From assembly GCA_014894395.1 (NCBI GenBank), contig JADBLO010000082.1:2620-37027 (forward strand): DNA of 34,408 nucleotides, given 5' to 3'. Source of the stretch: Thermoplasmata archaeon. Its GTDB lineage: Archaea > Thermoplasmatota > E2 > DHVEG-1. Every line of letters starts with the position of its first letter. Position 1 is the stretch's first letter. Positions 1 through 7,916 of this stretch are shown one piece after another. A program made the translations under genes and the position numbers. Below the pieces are notes generated by a model. That model was not told the DNA's origin. It did no database searches and saw only the letters and a program-made list of their open reading frames with translations.

Positions 1-124
1 CCACCCAAATATTGAAATCTATTGCATGGATGTGTATAACCATATAAGTCATGAAACCCATCAACGAGTTGTGAATTACAACAAAATCAAATTACACATA
101 CCGTAATAGATAAAAATGTAAATG

Positions 125-134
125 TTTAAATATA
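125..134 (+). promoter_or_regulatory. TATA box for the first gene
   Basis: TTTAAATATA lies about 25 bp before the ATG at 155. This is the spacing expected for a leaderless archaeal transcript and argues for 155 over the upstream ATG at 122. I see no gene in bases 1-121. Confidence 0.5.
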
Positions 135-154
135 TCATATTTTATATAACTATT

Positions 155-853
155 ATGTCTAAACGTGGCTGTGGAAGCCGTGTAAATAATGGTTTATATC
201 TCTCGGTGGCGACTTCTGAATTTGGGCGACCAGTAGAACATTTTCTCTTAGACCCGCCAAAACCATACGTCGGTAAGCCATTCCGAACGCCGATTATTAT
301 AGCGGGTAAAAAAGTAAATCACATCATGATTTATGTCGGAAAAGAGTTTTATCCATTCGTATCAGATTATATGGAGGAGAGTAGATGCCAGGGAATAAGT
401 CGGCGTATTCCAAAATCATTTCCATTCGAGCGTTTGACACCATTCGAATCCAGGATGTTCTTTGTTCATGAGCGGGCAATTCCACTGTTCGGGCACGATA
501 CGGGACGGGAATGCCCACGGAAGATAAACCATTCGCACAAGCCAGGCGATACCTGCGTTTTCGATTTATGGCATCTTTCAGCACTGGAACGAATAAAAGA
601 CAAACATGAAGTCTCAATCATTGATGAAGACCATGCGGGAATCCAAACGCCGTCAGTAAAATATTCGGTGAACCTGCCAAGGATGCCCCCAGTAAATCTT
701 GATAAAAAAACAATTTATAAATACCAGACGGGAATATTCGCAGCGTTCTGGGTCGGGCACCTCGAATATGTTAACAAACAGAAGAAGATTCCAGAGAGTT
801 TGAAGAGGCGAGTAAAAAATACTGAATTTGATATCAGGGCATTGGAGGAATAA
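155..853 (+). CDS. Hypothetical Cys/His-containing protein, 232 aa
   Basis: I do not recognise this family. It is a soluble basic protein without a signal peptide. The motifs CGSR near the N-terminus, CQGISRR in the first half and a C-P-R-x(3)-H-S-H-x(5)-C cluster in the middle could bind a metal. An in-frame ATG at 122 exists, but the TATA box sits 25 bp before ATG 155, so I chose 155 (start MSKRGCGSR). A GGAGG in its last codons serves as ribosome site for the next gene, so the two are translationally coupled. Confidence 0.6.
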   Translation: MSKRGCGSRVNNGLYLSVATSEFGRPVEHFLLDPPKPYVGKPFRTPIIIAGKKVNHIMIYVGKEFYPFVSDYMEESRCQGISRRIPKSFPFERLTPFESRMFFVHERAIPLFGHDTGRECPRKINHSHKPGDTCVFDLWHLSALERIKDKHEVSIIDEDHAGIQTPSVKYSVNLPRMPPVNLDKKTIYKYQTGIFAAFWVGHLEYVNKQKKIPESLKRRVKNTEFDIRALEE

Positions 854-855
854 TT

Positions 856-1206
856 ATCGTTAAAGACGAGATAGATGACACAACAATAATAAATGCATTA
901 CATAAAAAATTTGAAGAATGTATAGAACACCCAACTGATAGAAGGCTTCTTTCTACAATTTTCAAAATACACGATGGAGTAGTCTACTATAGCGAAGAAC
1001 GCAAGATTGCAGTGGGTCTAGTACCACATAATGCAGCTTTGGTGATAGATTTTTTCGAGATATTACCAGACAACAAATTGAAATTTATAGATAGGCGAGG
1101 AATACCAATTACCGAGGATACTGAAGGGGAGATAATGAGAATCATTCAGGTCTGTAAAATATCACGAAAAAAAGGCAACAAAGATGTAGATGGTTTTTAT
1201 GGTTAG
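856..1206 (+). CDS. Hypothetical protein, about 116 aa, non-canonical start
   Basis: The reading frame from about 853 to 1206 has protein-like composition throughout (acidic N-terminal helix, then strands), but no ATG, GTG or TTG occurs in frame before GTG 1012. A GGAGG at 844-848 is correctly spaced for ATT 853 or ATC 856 directly after the stop of the preceding gene. Starting at GTG 1012 would discard about 50 plausible residues and has no ribosome site. I therefore place the start at ATC 856 (or ATT 853). Function unknown. Confidence 0.55.
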   Translation: MVKDEIDDTTIINALHKKFEECIEHPTDRRLLSTIFKIHDGVVYYSEERKIAVGLVPHNAALVIDFFEILPDNKLKFIDRRGIPITEDTEGEIMRIIQVCKISRKKGNKDVDGFYG

Positions 1207-1219
1207 AGGAGGTAATACT

Positions 1220-1621
1220 ATGGAGAACAAAAAATTAAAGAAAGAAAATGGAGAGATGGAAAAAAACAATAAGATGTGCAATGCAATACAACGAGCAGGT
1301 TTTGGTCGGGTAGAGGCCAGAATTCTTACTTATCTACTAAATAATGGAACTGTCTCTGCCATATCGAGAGATATCGAACATGCCATGGACATACGGCAGC
1401 CGGAGGCAAGCATTGGCCTGCAAAGATTACTGGAATTGAATATCATAAAATGGGATGCACTGAAGACGGAGAAAAAAGGCCGGCCAGTACATAGATATTC
1501 ATTGAAAAAATCTATCGAAGCAACCAAGAAAAGTATCGTATCAATCGCAGAAAAAAAAGCTGCAGAACAGGTCGCCAATGTCAATGCACTCAAAAAACAA
1601 TTTGAAAGTTTTGATAAATAG
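1220..1621 (+). CDS. Winged-helix DNA-binding protein, 133 aa
   Basis: Probable transcriptional regulator. The centre reads as a winged helix: an A-R-I-L-x-Y-L-L-N-N-G-T-V-S helix, then a recognition-helix segment RQPEASIGLQRLLELNII and a wing with KKGRPVHRYSL. This resembles archaeal MarR/TrmB-like regulators that act as dimers; the C-terminal 35 residues form an Ala/Lys-rich helix suited to dimerisation. The start at ATG 1220 follows AGAGGAGG at 1205-1212; the longer frame from 1190 lacks a ribosome site. It lies directly before the ParB-family gene and probably shares its transcript. Confidence 0.7.
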   Translation: MENKKLKKENGEMEKNNKMCNAIQRAGFGRVEARILTYLLNNGTVSAISRDIEHAMDIRQPEASIGLQRLLELNIIKWDALKTEKKGRPVHRYSLKKSIEATKKSIVSIAEKKAAEQVANVNALKKQFESFDK

Positions 1622-1632
1622 GAAGGATTTTC

Positions 1633-2517
1633 ATGGAAAAGATAAAAACAGAAAAAGAGAAAAGCAAGAAATCAGATAAGATTTCAAAAGAAAAAAAGAT
1701 TAAAAAGCAAGAGACGAAACTCAAGAAACAAACAGGGACATTGCTTGATGCATATACTTGCGAAAAGAAAAAAGTGAAGCTGTCCGAAATCATCGTCGAT
1801 TATGTAAAGCCAGATGCAGGTCTCAAGGAATCGAGAGGGATGCTTGGGGAGACGAACGACGTTACCTTGAACGAATTGCCCAATCTTGACTCTGGAAAAA
1901 AATATCATGTCATCGACGGGCGAAAAAGAATCAACGATTCGATTCAGGAAGGCAGGCTGGAAATTGAAGCAAAGGTATTCAAAAATCTTCCGGTAGGAAT
2001 CGCCAATTTTATTACGCTTGTACAAAACCTTCAGCGTTCGACCAGTCCAGTCATCGAAGCAGAAGCAATCCAGGAAGAGATAAACAAAGGAAAGACGTTG
2101 AAAGAGATTTCAGAGATTACTGGGATATCGCCATCGGTGCTTGGTCAGCGATTATCTTTGCTGAAACTTCCAAAGACTATCCTGGAAAAACTCAGAAGAA
2201 ATGAAATAAAATATTCCGTTGCAAAAAGGATTGCCAGTCTTCCTTTGGATGTCCAGAATAAAATCTCAAAAGAAGAGAAGATTATAGGTGAAGTTGTAGA
2301 AAAACATCATCGAGCATTTCTGAACTCTCAGACAAGCTTTGATGACATGGACCTGCCAAAGAAAGTGAAAGGAACAGCAATAATTCGCAATTACCATGTG
2401 AAATGTGGTCATGTCGAAAAGGACGCAACAAGAAAAGAATTGTTGTCTCTGCTTGAAGACATGTTGCCAGAATTGACAACAAAAGATGAAATAGTCATTA
2501 AAAGACTGTCAAACTGA
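1633..2517 (+). CDS. ParB/Srx-fold DNA-binding protein, 294 aa
   Basis: ParB family member, probably for partition or gene regulation of the element. After a very Lys-rich N-terminal tail (about residues 1-45), the ParB nuclease-fold domain shows HVIDGRKRINDSIQEG, matching the family box with G-x-R-R, then a QNLQRSTSPVIEAEAI segment matching the conserved ENxQRxxxxPxExA region. A helix-turn-helix follows (TLKEISEITGISPSVLGQRL). No ParA ATPase is visible in the window, so a purely regulatory role is possible. The ribosome site is AGGAAGGA before ATG 1633. The stop codon overlaps the first hairpin of the RNA-like region of the IscB locus. Confidence 0.8.
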   Translation: MEKIKTEKEKSKKSDKISKEKKIKKQETKLKKQTGTLLDAYTCEKKKVKLSEIIVDYVKPDAGLKESRGMLGETNDVTLNELPNLDSGKKYHVIDGRKRINDSIQEGRLEIEAKVFKNLPVGIANFITLVQNLQRSTSPVIEAEAIQEEINKGKTLKEISEITGISPSVLGQRLSLLKLPKTILEKLRRNEIKYSVAKRIASLPLDVQNKISKEEKIIGEVVEKHHRAFLNSQTSFDDMDLPKKVKGTAIIRNYHVKCGHVEKDATRKELLSLLEDMLPELTTKDEIVIKRLSN

Positions 2518-2756
2518 CCACTAAATAAATTCGGTGGTCTGAAAGGCAACCTTCGATGCAAGAGGTGATTAGGAGGCATTGAAAAATGCAGAAGTTAGAA
2601 AGAAGAGATACATACACACCTACGGATGCTTCACAAGTCCGTGGCAACTGTGACCTTGTGATTAAACATGGTCGATGCGACCAAGTGTTGCAGAGTTTAA
2701 AAACTCTTTCTAACAACTCCGATGTGAACCAACATCAGCATACAGATGGACTTAAT
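2516..2756 (+). ncRNA. Probable omega RNA (HEARO-type) of IscB
   Basis: The segment between parB and the conserved start of IscB is dense in hairpins: GACCAC 2516-2521 with GTGGTC 2534-2539; AAGG 2543-2546 with CCTT 2550-2553; GCATT-GAAA-AATGC 2576-2589 (GNRA tetraloop); GGTCG 2670-2674 with CGACC 2678-2682; AGAGTT 2692-2697 with AACTCT 2702-2707. ACGGA/TCCGT (2622-2626/2638-2642) and CACAAG/CTTGTG (2632-2637/2655-2660) interlock as a pseudoknot. IscB proteins are known to use a guide RNA encoded just upstream of their ORF. Exact ends, and the guide at the 5' side, are inferred. Confidence 0.65.
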
Positions 2757-3974
2757 GTCAATGTGTATGTATTGCATCAAGATGGAACTCCGTTGATGCC
2801 CTGCACTCCAGCAAAGGCAAGGCACCTCTTGAAGCAAAAGAAGGCGAAAGTTGTGAGCAGAAAACCGTTTACAATCCAACTATTATGGAATTCTGAAAAG
2901 AATACTCAGCCAATAAAACTTGGTATTGATAGCGGGTACAACAAAATAGGCTTTTCTGCAACTATGGATAAAAGAGAACTGATATCTGGAGAAGTAAAAC
3001 TAAGAGACAACATCTCAAAACTTATTGCAGAACGAGCAATGTACCGAAGAAAGAAAAGAAATAAATTATGGTATAGACCGGCTAGATTTTTGAATAGAAA
3101 AAAGAATAAAGATTGGTTAGCACCAAGTATTAAACATAAACTGGATAGTCACATCCGTTTGGTTGAAAAAATAAAAAAACTGTTGCCGATAACAGAAACA
3201 ATCATTGAAATCGCAAACTTTGATATCCAGAAAATCAAGAATCCCGATATTGAAGACAAACAATATCAACAAGGTGAACAACTTGGTTTCTGGAATGTTC
3301 GTGAATATGTGCTATATCGTGACAATCACACATGTCAGCATTGTTTTGGAAAGAAGAAAGACTCGATTCTGGAAGTGCATCACATCAATGGTAAATCTGA
3401 AGGTGCAACGGATAGACCTGAAGAACTCATGACTGTTTGCAAAACTTGTCATGAAGAGCATCATGCAGGCATTGACATCATACCTAAAAAAGAAATCAAG
3501 CAGTTCAAAGCCGAAACATTCATGACATCAATCAGATGGAAATTGGTCAATTCCCTTGGTTGCAATCATACCTATGGGTATATTACTAAGAGCAGACGCA
3601 TTGAGCTGAAACTGCCGAAATCTCATGTCAACGATGCTTTCGTTATTGCTGGTGGAACAATTCAGGAACGATGTAGACCATTTGTTGCCAAACAAATGAG
3701 AAGAAATAATCGTTGTTTGCAACTTAACCGAAAAGGATTCAAACCATCAATTAGAAGGCAACACTATAGTTTGCAACCGAATGATATAGTAAAATATAAT
3801 GATAAAGAATATTGTGTGAAAGGAGTTCATTGTAAAGGTCAATGTGTTATTATTTTAGATTCAATTAAAAATATTAGTGTTACTACCAAGAAAATAGAAT
3901 TGATTGTATATGGAAAAGGAATGGAACTTCTTTACTGGCTGAAACCCATGGTATCCTTAGGCGGTGTTGTATGA
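2586..3974 (+). CDS. iscB: IscB RNA-guided nuclease (RuvC-HNH), up to 462 aa
   Basis: IscB is the transposon-encoded relative of Cas9, cutting DNA guided by omega RNA. Visible in order: PLMP motif (residues 69-72); split RuvC with RuvC-I LGIDSGYNKIG (D115), bridge-helix-like KKRNKLWYRPARF, RuvC-II EIANFD (E208); HNH with zinc cysteines C250, C253, C285, C288 and VHH (265-266); RuvC-III KSHVNDA (H347, D350); and a C-terminal TAM-interaction-like domain. The usual HNH Asn seems replaced by Glu in RPEEL. ATG 2586 has AGGAGG 9 nt upstream, but the conserved part begins near residue 58, and residues 1-55 overlap the RNA-like hairpins; GTG 2724 or GTG 2763 could be the real start. No transposase gene is adjacent. 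Confidence 0.9.
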   Translation: MQKLERRDTYTPTDASQVRGNCDLVIKHGRCDQVLQSLKTLSNNSDVNQHQHTDGLNVNVYVLHQDGTPLMPCTPAKARHLLKQKKAKVVSRKPFTIQLLWNSEKNTQPIKLGIDSGYNKIGFSATMDKRELISGEVKLRDNISKLIAERAMYRRKKRNKLWYRPARFLNRKKNKDWLAPSIKHKLDSHIRLVEKIKKLLPITETIIEIANFDIQKIKNPDIEDKQYQQGEQLGFWNVREYVLYRDNHTCQHCFGKKKDSILEVHHINGKSEGATDRPEELMTVCKTCHEEHHAGIDIIPKKEIKQFKAETFMTSIRWKLVNSLGCNHTYGYITKSRRIELKLPKSHVNDAFVIAGGTIQERCRPFVAKQMRRNNRCLQLNRKGFKPSIRRQHYSLQPNDIVKYNDKEYCVKGVHCKGQCVIILDSIKNISVTTKKIELIVYGKGMELLYWLKPMVSLGGVV

Positions 3975-3990
3975 TTTCTGGAATGATTAC

Positions 3991-4209
3991 ATGCTTTTAG
4001 AAGAAGTTAGAGAAACTATTGAAAAGAAATACAATTTGGTGAAAAGAGAATATACATTTACCAATGCACAGATTGCAAAAAAATTAAAGGTGGAGACATC
4101 TGCGGTAAGAGAATCGGTTCTCGTATTGGAGAAGCAGGGTCTGATTGAGCGGACAGACCTTGCCATCAGCAGAATAACATGGAGGACGTGTCTTGGAAAA
4201 AGAGAATGA
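3991..4209 (+). CDS. Small winged-helix protein, tandem copy 1, 72 aa
   Basis: Small putative DNA-binding protein with a MarR/GntR-like winged helix: FTNAQIAKKLKVETSAVRES then VLVLEKQGLIERTD. It is paralogous to the next gene; both end in a conserved ITWRT-x-x-GK tail. ATG 3991 lacks a clear ribosome site, perhaps because the IscB locus now sits just upstream. GTG 3964 is an alternative start. The last codons contain GGAGG and the TTG start of the next gene. Confidence 0.6.
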   Translation: MLLEEVRETIEKKYNLVKREYTFTNAQIAKKLKVETSAVRESVLVLEKQGLIERTDLAISRITWRTCLGKRE

Positions 4210-4453
4210 TATAAGATTAGCATCGATGATTTCGAAATTAGTACAGAACGCCCTTGAAGAAAAATACAATAGAATTAAGAGAGATTATCTTTTTACTATA
4301 TCGCAAATCGCAAAAAAAGTAAAAATGACTCCTCAATACGTAAGGGAACAGATTATATTGCTGGAAAAAGAGGGTCTGGTCGAAAGGACAGATATTACGA
4401 CTAGCTGGATAACATGGAGGACTAGATTTGGAAAACATGGAAAAAGTAGCTGA
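4193..4453 (+). CDS. Small winged-helix protein, tandem copy 2, 86 aa
   Basis: Paralogue of the preceding gene: EKYNRIKRDYLFTISQIAKK and QYVREQIILLEKEGLVERTD match copy 1 position by position, and the ITWRT tail is shared. It starts at TTG 4193, 7 nt after GGAGG (4181-4185), inside the end of copy 1. Its own end again carries GGAGG (4416-4420) and TTG 4428 for the following gene. Probable autoregulatory or operon-specific DNA-binding protein. Confidence 0.7.
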   Translation: MEKENDIRLASMISKLVQNALEEKYNRIKRDYLFTISQIAKKVKMTPQYVREQIILLEKEGLVERTDITTSWITWRTRFGKHGKSS

Positions 4454-5318
4454 GTTCTGGAATCAATTGGATGAAGAAGCAAGAAGAGAGATATTGAATC
4501 AACTATCCAATACGAAAAGTCATCCTGAAACATTTCCAGAAGGTTTGTACGCTCTGTTATTTGAACAATTATCAGAGGAATGTCAGAATGAACTGCATAG
4601 ATATTATGTAGAAATCATTGCTCCGCAGGAAGGAAGTCAACAGACAAGGTTTGATGGCAGAATCGAAGAAGAATTGCCATCAGAATATTCTTGTCCACGT
4701 TGCGGAGCACCTGGAAAAACCATTCAAGATAAAAGAGGGATTCATTGGAAATGCGGAAATTGCGGATGGGACACCGAGCGTTTTTATGATATGTCAAAAG
4801 AAGGAAGAGAATTTCATATAAACAGATGTGCACAATTGCTGAAAGACATGTTTCCCGAAATGAATTTTGTCAGAAATTTTTCATATAGTCCTGATGCTAT
4901 TTTGACCGGAATATTTGAAGAAGGAATTACGAATTACGATTTGGGGGTATATTACTTTGGAAAAAAAATTCAGCGTCTTAGGGTCGAGCGGAATCAACAT
5001 ATAACTTACGAGCAGTTCATGGGAACGGAGCACGATATTTACGTAATCGGACGTAAGACGATTGTAGAGAAGCTTGCAGACAAAGATGGTCTGGTAGTTC
5101 ATTATCTCCTCGACGAGCCTAAGAAGCCTATAGGAATGAGCAGATTGAAGATAATTAGAGCTACTTGCCCGCAAAAACCAGACCGCTTTGAAAACATACA
5201 GTATGCGATTCCCAAAGACAAACGGGCTTTGATTGTGACATTCGACAAGAAAGAGATGGAACGATTGTTGTTCCAGGATTATTATAAAATTCATAAGGGG
5301 AATATAGTGATAAAATAG
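4428..5318 (+). CDS. Zinc-ribbon protein of unknown function, 296 aa
   Basis: An acidic helical N-terminus (residues 1-85) is followed by a zinc ribbon with CPRCG (C89, C92) and CGNCG (C109, C112), then a C-terminal alpha/beta domain of about 180 residues. That domain has a Y-D-L-G-V-Y-Y-F-G strand pair and a VERN strand that could belong to a restriction-like (PD-(D/E)xK) nuclease fold, but the ExK lysine is not evident, so this is only a suggestion. Start TTG 4428 is set by GGAGG 7 nt upstream and overlaps the winged-helix gene by 26 bp. Confidence 0.65.
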   Translation: MENMEKVAEFWNQLDEEARREILNQLSNTKSHPETFPEGLYALLFEQLSEECQNELHRYYVEIIAPQEGSQQTRFDGRIEEELPSEYSCPRCGAPGKTIQDKRGIHWKCGNCGWDTERFYDMSKEGREFHINRCAQLLKDMFPEMNFVRNFSYSPDAILTGIFEEGITNYDLGVYYFGKKIQRLRVERNQHITYEQFMGTEHDIYVIGRKTIVEKLADKDGLVVHYLLDEPKKPIGMSRLKIIRATCPQKPDRFENIQYAIPKDKRALIVTFDKKEMERLLFQDYYKIHKGNIVIK

Positions 5319-5328
5319 GTGAAAAGAT

Positions 5329-5865
5329 ATGGAAGAAACTACAGAAAATAAAAATACGGGATATAAAGCTGCAATAATTATTTTGTTTGCAGTGCTGGTC
5401 ATCTCAAATGTTACCCAAACAGTTCTGCATAATGATATAGAAAACAGATGGAGCATGGAACGGCGTTCTTTGATATGTGCGATATCTGATTCGACTCCAA
5501 GATTTGAATTGCACGAACTGAATCATTTTACAAATGAACTTGATACAGAATATATTACTATCTGGTCAATAAAACCAATCGGCTTCATAAATTATTCTCT
5601 GGGAGTTACTGGATTCAAGACCATTTTATATGATGTAATATTTAATTTTGTGACAGTGGATGAAACTAATGGTTCGATTGAAGTTTGGAAAGAAAATAGT
5701 ACCTATACTGGATACATGACTTTTGATGTTGCTATTGCAAATAATAGAGAACCAATGAATACCGGAGGCATATACAAAATTTTCTATGTGTACAATGCGT
5801 TCCAATTCTACGAATTCTACGATATCGTCTACTATGAAAAGATAGAAACCGGAAGGGTGGATTGA
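5329..5865 (+). CDS. Membrane-anchored hypothetical protein, 178 aa
   Basis: One N-terminal membrane segment (about residues 12-32, AAIIILFAVLVISNVTQTVL) is preceded by a charged tail and followed by an aromatic-rich, probably extracellular domain with several N-x-S/T sites. Family unknown. It starts 11 bp after the preceding gene, so it shares the operon. Confidence 0.6.
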   Translation: MEETTENKNTGYKAAIIILFAVLVISNVTQTVLHNDIENRWSMERRSLICAISDSTPRFELHELNHFTNELDTEYITIWSIKPIGFINYSLGVTGFKTILYDVIFNFVTVDETNGSIEVWKENSTYTGYMTFDVAIANNREPMNTGGIYKIFYVYNAFQFYEFYDIVYYEKIETGRVD

Positions 5866-5867
5866 AA

Positions 5868-6107
5868 ATGTTGAAAGGAAAGAAATTGCCAGTGAGATAT
5901 GCAGTTGCGATAACATGCATCTGGGAGCTAATATTCATTTCATATGTTGCATTTTATGGTGAATCAATCGGTGCTGTCAAGACATATGGCGATTATCTGT
6001 ATTATCCACCAGGAATGATTGCATGGATGATTTTTGTAGCATTTTTTAGCAGTATATTGCCATTCTGTTTTACAGATTATTTCAAAGAGGAAAAAGAGGA
6101 TGACTGA
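5868..6107 (+). CDS. Small membrane protein, 79 aa
   Basis: Two predicted membrane segments (about residues 10-30 and 47-68) separated by a tyrosine-rich loop, with a short acidic C-terminal tail EEKEDD. ATG 5868 is placed 7 nt after GGGTGG, two bases past the previous stop. Family unknown. Confidence 0.6.
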   Translation: MLKGKKLPVRYAVAITCIWELIFISYVAFYGESIGAVKTYGDYLYYPPGMIAWMIFVAFFSSILPFCFTDYFKEEKEDD

Positions 6108-6196
6108 TGAGTTTAGTTGCATGGCTCTCGGTCTTTGTATACTTGATGATGATTTCCGATGAAGTGAAAAAACATGATAAGACGCAAAGGCAGTAA
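6107..6196 (+). CDS. Single-span membrane microprotein, 29 aa
   Basis: A TGATG overlap joins this ORF to the preceding gene; AGAGGA at 6095-6100 is its ribosome site. The product MSLVAWLSVFVYLMMISDEV plus a basic-polar tail is one hydrophobic helix. The next gene starts inside it at 6174. The tight coupling argues that it is expressed, but the length makes this uncertain. Confidence 0.45.
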   Translation: MSLVAWLSVFVYLMMISDEVKKHDKTQRQ

Positions 6197-6572
6197 ATTC
6201 TACCTCGAAGTCTTCAATCCTCAGCACGATTGGAAGCTCCTTGGAATCATCATTACGATTAATATTCCTGACGAGCAATCGGCATTCGTAACCCACATAA
6301 AAAAGCCAGAAATTCATTATTTTATCAAAGGACAAGGATATCCGATAAATGAAGAGTTGCTGAAGATGCTCAAGAATGCTCGAATCGAGTACATCATCAT
6401 CCCTGAAAGCGGTAAAACAGGCTTTAAAGCTTATATTGCAGAGACCGAAAATTATCTGAAAGGAGAATTGGTTTCAGAGCCGATGACTGAAAAGCAGAGG
6501 TCGGTTCCGTTGAAGGAATTGAGTACAATAGATATTGATGAAGAACGATTGAAAAATTATATGTACGGGTGA
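6174..6572 (+). CDS. Hypothetical protein, 132 aa
   Basis: Soluble alpha/beta protein with no recognised domain. It overlaps the upstream microprotein ORF by 23 bp and is followed after 3 bp by the next gene, so it is part of the same operon. Confidence 0.55.
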   Translation: MIRRKGSKFYLEVFNPQHDWKLLGIIITINIPDEQSAFVTHIKKPEIHYFIKGQGYPINEELLKMLKNARIEYIIIPESGKTGFKAYIAETENYLKGELVSEPMTEKQRSVPLKELSTIDIDEERLKNYMYG

Positions 6573-6575
6573 AGG

Positions 6576-7202
6576 ATGAAGTATATGAAGCTTTGGAAAT
6601 TCCCATTATTGCAACGGGTCATTTCACTTGATGGCGGTCCAGGATATATTCGTTGCTACAACAAAGAAAAACTCATGGAACTTGACCATGTTGGATTTTT
6701 TTTGAAATATAAAAAAGAAGAAGATGTCAAACCTGAGTATATTAGACGGCATATTCACTTTCGGGAATCAACATGGACACTTGTTGATGCACCGACTGTT
6801 ACTCAAGCGATTAATACATTCTACAATGAATGGGAAGGTGCTAAAACAGGCGGTAGCAAAGAAGAACAGAAAGCACTCTGGATTGACCGTGAACTCAACA
6901 TCATTGAACTGCCTAAATGCGACCAATTAAACATCAGCAAAGAGAAGCATTACATCTGCGGACCAGAGGCATTCAACGGCAACGGTGAGTTCGGCATGTG
7001 CGTGCTTGAGAACTACGATGCTCCAGAGGGTTGTGCAATCGACGATTATTACGATTTCATCTATGATTTGGAGAAGGCAAAGTGTTTGCCCGTAAAAAAA
7101 ATCATCATTCGAGGAAAAGAGTACAAATTTTTAACTGTAAAAGATGTGATGACCAAGTATCATATATTTCAACAACAAACACAAGAGGTCGTTGTCATAT
7201 GA
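6576..7202 (+). CDS. Hypothetical protein, 208 aa
   Basis: Unrecognised soluble protein rich in aromatic and acidic residues with four scattered cysteines. GGGTGAAGG just upstream is the ribosome site; ATG 6576 is used here and ATG 6585 is an alternative. Its stop precedes the next small membrane gene by about 20 bp. Confidence 0.55.
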   Translation: MKYMKLWKFPLLQRVISLDGGPGYIRCYNKEKLMELDHVGFFLKYKKEEDVKPEYIRRHIHFRESTWTLVDAPTVTQAINTFYNEWEGAKTGGSKEEQKALWIDRELNIIELPKCDQLNISKEKHYICGPEAFNGNGEFGMCVLENYDAPEGCAIDDYYDFIYDLEKAKCLPVKKIIIRGKEYKFLTVKDVMTKYHIFQQQTQEVVVI

Positions 7203-7221
7203 ACAAGAGGGAGCTATTTTG

Positions 7222-7386
7222 ATGGATTATTCTCTTTTTACATGGTATGGCATTACTGCAATTATAACTGGCTTGGCATCACTTAGATATAAAACATTAA
7301 AAGAAACTATAGAAGTGGCTCTGTTTACTTTTGGAACTGCAACTCTCATGATAGGAATAATCGCTAAATTTTTTGGAGGAATTTGA
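7222..7386 (+). CDS. Small membrane protein, 54 aa
   Basis: Two hydrophobic segments (about residues 4-19 and 31-50) joined by a short basic loop. ATG 7222 is chosen because GAGGG lies 10 nt upstream; the in-frame codon at 7192 has no ribosome site. The stop overlaps the next start in a TGATG. Confidence 0.55.
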   Translation: MDYSLFTWYGITAIITGLASLRYKTLKETIEVALFTFGTATLMIGIIAKFFGGI

Positions 7387-7916
7387 TGAAGAAAGAAATT
7401 ATTGTGATAATTTTGATATCAATATTAAGTATCGTGTTGTTTTCTGGATGCATAAATAAAGAATCACAGGAAGAATACATCAACGATTGGGAAAAGAATT
7501 CAGAAAAAATGAGGCAATTGGGAACAGAGACAGCTTTTACTGAAATAAATAGCTGGTGTAGTTTTCGTTGTCATTTTGAAAAAGGAAAGATTTCAGGCAG
7601 TTATTGGTTAGATGTAGAAAGCGGTGGAGCTGGGAATGTTACTGTTTCATTCAAGTTTAATGATAAGAATGCAACAATTTGCGGTGAAGATTATATGAAA
7701 CCATATGCCATCGGAAATTCTACTTGGAAAATATATACAAATGAAGGAAGCGGATTCAGATGGATTCTCCACATATTTTCAAATTCGTCTGAAAATATCA
7801 CATTGACGGTTACAAAAGATTTGGAGCCTTTTTCGTCTTGTCCAGATTGTAAATTTCAATCTATTATAAAAGAACTGAATTTTAAAATTCAAGATGAAGT
7901 GAGAGGATTTCTATGA
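7386..7916 (+). CDS. Predicted lipoprotein, 176 aa
   Basis: A basic N-terminus, a hydrophobic core IIVIILISILSIVLFSG and a lipobox-like SGC predict an exported, lipid-anchored surface protein. The mature part has four further cysteines (CSFRC and CPDC), a likely disulfide pattern, and several N-x-S/T sites. ATG 7386 overlaps the previous stop; TTG 7383 is one codon earlier. Family unknown. Confidence 0.65.
   Translation: MKKEIIVIILISILSIVLFSGCINKESQEEYINDWEKNSEKMRQLGTETAFTEINSWCSFRCHFEKGKISGSYWLDVESGGAGNVTVSFKFNDKNATICGEDYMKPYAIGNSTWKIYTNEGSGFRWILHIFSNSSENITLTVTKDLEPFSSCPDCKFQSIIKELNFKIQDEVRGFL

Noticed and set aside
1-121. Possible upstream gene end
   Set aside because: No frame with coding-like composition; only AT-rich DNA is seen before the TATA box.
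2586-3974. Reading the nuclease as TnpB or Cas9
   Set aside because: The HNH insertion in RuvC and PLMP motif exclude TnpB; the short length, missing REC lobe and absence of CRISPR repeats exclude Cas9.
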